64,000 bases of DNA from Rhabditoides inermis (taxonomy: Eukaryota; Nematoda; Chromadorea; Rhabditida; Rhabditidae): assembly GCA_963966185.1 (NCBI GenBank), contig CAWZYM010000318.1, positions 270,001 to 334,000 on the forward strand, read 5' to 3'. Of this stretch, positions 60,474 through 64,000 are shown one piece after another. Below the pieces are notes generated by a model, which did no database searches, was not told where the DNA came from, and saw only the letters and a program-made list of their open reading frames with translations. The stretch's first letter is position 1. Every line of letters begins with the position of its first letter. The translations under genes were made by a program, and so were the position numbers.

Positions 60474-63400
60474 GTGAGGTGTCAAAAACGAGAAAAGGAC
60501 GCATTACCGCATCGTCTCAGTCGTTTACAACAGTTCGGCAGTTGTGAACATGTATTTGTATATCACACGTTTCAGGTGAGTTGGGGAGTTCTCTGCAAAC
60601 CACTAGACAACAGTCTGACCACTGTCTCACTCTTTGCACTCGTCTTCTTTCTACTTCAGACAACTTCATTATCGATTTGCCGGAAAAAACCGAACAGTTT
60701 TTAGGAGCCGGATAAAAGGGCCGAATATTAATTTTGTTCCGGACAATATTCGGCTCGCCAAATCCGCGCTCATTTTAAAGACTCTGTCTCTGTTACAGAG
60801 ATCATGTGTGGTCCAAAGTAGTTTGTGAGGTGTCAAAAACGAGAAAAGGACGCATTACCGCATCGTCTCAGTCGTTTACAACAGTTCGGCAGTTGTGAAC
60901 ATGTATATCACACGTTTCAGGTGAGTTGGGGACTTCTCTGCAAACCACTAGACAACAGTCTGACCACTGTCTCACTCTTTGCACTCGTCTTCTTTCTACT
61001 TCAGACAACTTCATTGATGATTTGCCGGAAAAACCGAACAGTTTTTAGGAGCCGGATAAAAGGGCCGAATATTAATTTTGTTCCGGACAATATTCGGCTC
61101 GCCAAATCCGCGCTCATTTTAAAGACTCTGTCTTTGCTACAGAGATCATGTGTGGTCCAAAGTAGTTTGTGAGGTGTCAAAAACGAGAAAAGGACGCATT
61201 ACCGCATCGTCTCAGTCGTTTACAACAGTTCGGCAGTTGTGAACATGTATATCACACGTTTCAGGTGAGTTGGGGAGTTCTCTGCAAACCACTAGACAAC
61301 AGTCTGACCACTGTCTCACCCTTTGCACTCGTCTTCTTTCTACTTCAGACAACTTCATTATTGATGTGCCGGAAAAACCGAACAGTTTTTAGGAGCCGGA
61401 TAAAAGGGCCGAATATTAATTTTGTTCCGGACAATATTCGGCTCGCCAAATCCGGGCTCATTTTAAAGACTCTGTCTTTGTTACAGAGATCATGTGTGGT
61501 CCAAAGTAGTTTGTGAGGTGTCAAAAACGAGAAAAGGACGCATTACCGCATCGTCTCAGTCGTTTACAACAGTTCGGCAGTTGTGAACATGTATATCACA
61601 CGTTTCAGGTGAGTTGGGGACTTCTCTGCAAACCACTAGACAACAGTCTGACCACTGTCTCACTCTTTGCACTCGTCTTCTTTCTACTTCAGACAACTTC
61701 ATTGATGATTTGCCGGAAAAACCGAACAGTTTTTAGGAGCCGGATAAAAGGGCCGAATATTAATTTTGTTCCGGACAATATTCGGTTCGCCAAATCCGCG
61801 CTCATTTTAAAGACTCTGTCTTTGCTACAGAGATCATGTGTGGTCCAAAGTAGTTTGTGAGGTGTCGAAAACGAGAAAAGGACGCATTACCGCATCGTCT
61901 CAGTCGTTTACAACAGTTCGGCAGTTGTGAAAATGTATATCACACGTTTCAGGTGAGTTGGGGAATTCTCTGCAAACCACTAGACAACAGTCTGACCACT
62001 GTCTCACCCTTTGCACTCGTCTTCTTTCTACTTCAGACAACTTCATTATTGATTTGCCGGAAAAACCGAACAGTTTTTAGGAGCCGGATACAAGGGCCGA
62101 ATATTAATTTTGTTCCGGACAATATTCGGCTCGCCAAATTCGCGCTCATTTTAAAGACTCTGTCTTTGCTACAGAGATCATGTGTGGTCCAAAATAGTTT
62201 GTGAGGTGTCAACAACGAGAAAAGGACGCATTACCGCATCGTCTCAGTCGTTTACAACAGTTCGGCAGTTGTGAACATGTATTTGTATATCACACGTTTC
62301 AGGTGAGTTGGGGAGTTCTCTGCAAACCACTAGACAACAGTTTGACCACTGTCTCACCCTTTGCACTCGTCTTCTTTCTACTTCAGACAACTTCATTATT
62401 GATTTGCCGGAAAAACCGAACAGTTTTTAGGAGCCGGATAAAAGGGCCGAATATTAATTTTGTTCCGGACAATATTCGGCTCGCCAAATCCGCGCTCATT
62501 TTAAAGACTCTGTCTTTGCTACAGAGATCATGTGTGGTCCAAAGTAGTTTGTGAGGTGTCAAAAACGAGAAAAGGACGCATTACCGCATCGTCTCAGTCG
62601 TTTACAACAGTTCGGCAGTTGTGAACATGTATTTGTATATCACACGTTTCAGGTGAGTTGGGGAGTTCTCTGCAAACCACTAGACAACAGTCTGACCACT
62701 GTCTCACCCTTTGCACTCGTCTTCTTTCTACTTCAGACAACTTCATTATCGATTTGCCGGAAAAAACCGAACAGTTTTTAGGAGCCGGATAAAAGGGCCG
62801 AATATTAATTTTGTTCCGGACAATATTCGGCTCGCCAAATCCGCGCTCATTTTAAAGACTCTGTCTCTGTTACAGAGATCATGTGTGGTCCAAAGTAGTT
62901 TGTGAGGTGTCAAAAACGAGAAAAGGACGCATTACCGCATCGTCTCAGTCGTTTACAACAGTTCGGCAGTTGTGAACATGTATATCACACGTTTCAGGTG
63001 AGTTGGGGACTTCTCTGCAAACCACTAGACAACAGTCTGACCACTGTCTCACTCTTTGCACTCGTCTTCTTTCTACTTCAGACAACTTCATTGATGATTT
63101 GCCGGAAAAACCGAACAGTTTTTAGGAGCCGGATAAAAGGGCCGAATATTAATTTTGTTCCGGACAATATTCGGCTCGCCAAATCCGCGCTCATTTTAAA
63201 GACTCTGTCTTTGCTACAGAGATCATGTGTGGTCCAAAGTAGTTTGTGAGGTGTCAAAAACGAGAAAAGGACGCATTACCGCATCGTCTCAGTCGTTTAC
63301 AACAGTTCGGCAGTTGTGAACATGTATATCACACGTTTCAGGTGAGTTGGGGAGTTCTCTGCAAACCACTAGACAACAGTCTGACCACTGTCTCACCCTT

Positions 63401-64000
63401 TGCACTCGTCTTCTTTCTACTTCAGACAACTTCATTATTGATGTGCCGGAAAAACCGAACAGTTTTTAGGAGCCGGATAAAAGGGCCGAATATTAATTTT
63501 GTTCCGGACAATATTCGGCTCGCCAAATCCGCGCTCATTTTAAAGACTCTGTCTTTGTTACAGAGATCATGTGTGGTCCAAAGTAGTTTGTGAGGTGTCA
63601 AAAACGAGAAAAGGACGCATTACCGCATCGTCTCAGTCGTTTACAACAGTTCGGCAGTTGTGAACATGTATATCACACGTTTCAGGTGAGTTGGGGACTT
63701 CTCTGCAAACCACTAGACAACAGTCTGACCACTGTCTCACTCTTTGCACTCGTCTTCTTTCTACTTCAGACAACTTCATTGATGATTTGCCGGAAAAACC
63801 GAACAGTTTTTAGGAGCCGGATAAAAGGGCCGAATATTAATTTTGTTCCGGACAATATTCGGTTCGCCAAATCCGCGCTCATTTTAAAGACTCTGTCTTT
63901 GCTACAGAGATCATGTGTGGTCCAAAGTAGTTTGTGAGGTGTCGAAAACGAGAAAAGGACGCATTACCGCATCGTCTCAGTCGTTTACAACAGTTCGGCA
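60474..64000 (+). repeat. Six-monomer higher-order repeat, 2077 bp
   Basis: ATTATCGATTTGCCGGAAAAAACC at 60669 recurs at 62746, an offset of 2077 bp. Subsequent variants (CATTGATGATTTG, TTGATGTGCC, CGGTTCGCC, TGTCGAAAACG) recur in the same order at the same offset until the window ends. Confidence 0.85.

Larger units (their letters stand above)
46174..64000 (+). repeat. 344-bp satellite array, right block
   Basis: About 52 monomers, same direction and register as the left block, running off the end of the window. The length classes are the same, and private variants mark higher-order repeats. Early monomers carry local changes (TTTTTTCTACTTCAG; a lost acceptor AG near 46813). No further mobile element is seen. 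Confidence 0.97.

Overview
The window is nuclear DNA of an invertebrate animal, species not identifiable. The evidence is a multi-kilobase satellite array, tRNA-derived SINEs, two non-LTR retrotransposons with EN-RT reading frames, a Penelope-like retroelement with a GIY-YIG domain, a hAT-like MITE, and a Tc5-like DNA transposon whose transposase gene has short (42-122 bp) GT-AG introns. I see no host single-copy gene, rRNA, functional tRNA gene, CRISPR array or prokaryotic feature.

Layout. 1-1230 is a flank with GA microsatellites. 1231-2009 is a large imperfect palindrome (two 208-bp arms) whose right arm abuts the satellite. 2010-31660 and 46174-64000 are a head-to-tail satellite with a 344-bp monomer (length classes about 336, 343, 344 and 350 bp; roughly 135 copies in all), organised in places into higher-order repeats of 2, 5 and 6 monomers. 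The left array is interrupted by a 494-bp hAT-type MITE (25937-26430) and a tRNA-derived SINE (28786-29085).

31661-46173 is a nested island. The satellite stops and resumes at the same monomer position, so the island is best read as one insertion that later received others. The outermost element is a minus-strand CR1/L2-like non-LTR retrotransposon (family A): ORF1 46113-45268, EN-RT from about 45299, 3' tail at 31661. Its RT is split twice. One split (40002-43729) holds a plus-strand, 5'-truncated non-LTR element (family B) with a 956-codon open EN-RT frame, then a 64-bp inverted satellite scrap, then a second SINE. The other split (about 32096-38925) holds a Penelope-like element whose GIY-YIG domain lies N-terminal to its RT. 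That element is itself split by a Tc5-like transposon (34435-37215) with 245-bp terminal inverted repeats, a TAA target duplication within a CTAAG target, and an apparently intact seven-exon transposase gene.

The most unusual signals are: (1) nearly every satellite monomer carries a complete set of intron signals (CAG|GTGAGT, branch-like CTGAC, pyrimidine tract, TTCAG|A) defining an 84-nt intron and a 260-266-nt exon; (2) a tRNA-Thr(AGT)-like sequence at the inner edge of both Tc5-like TIRs; (3) the permuted Penelope-like element, with half of a hammerhead-ribozyme core separated by a satellite scrap; (4) a family B layout with ORF1 and ORF2 in the same frame, separated by one TAG and with no usable ORF2 ATG; and (5) a run of six short hairpins with four-base loops at 38810-38921.
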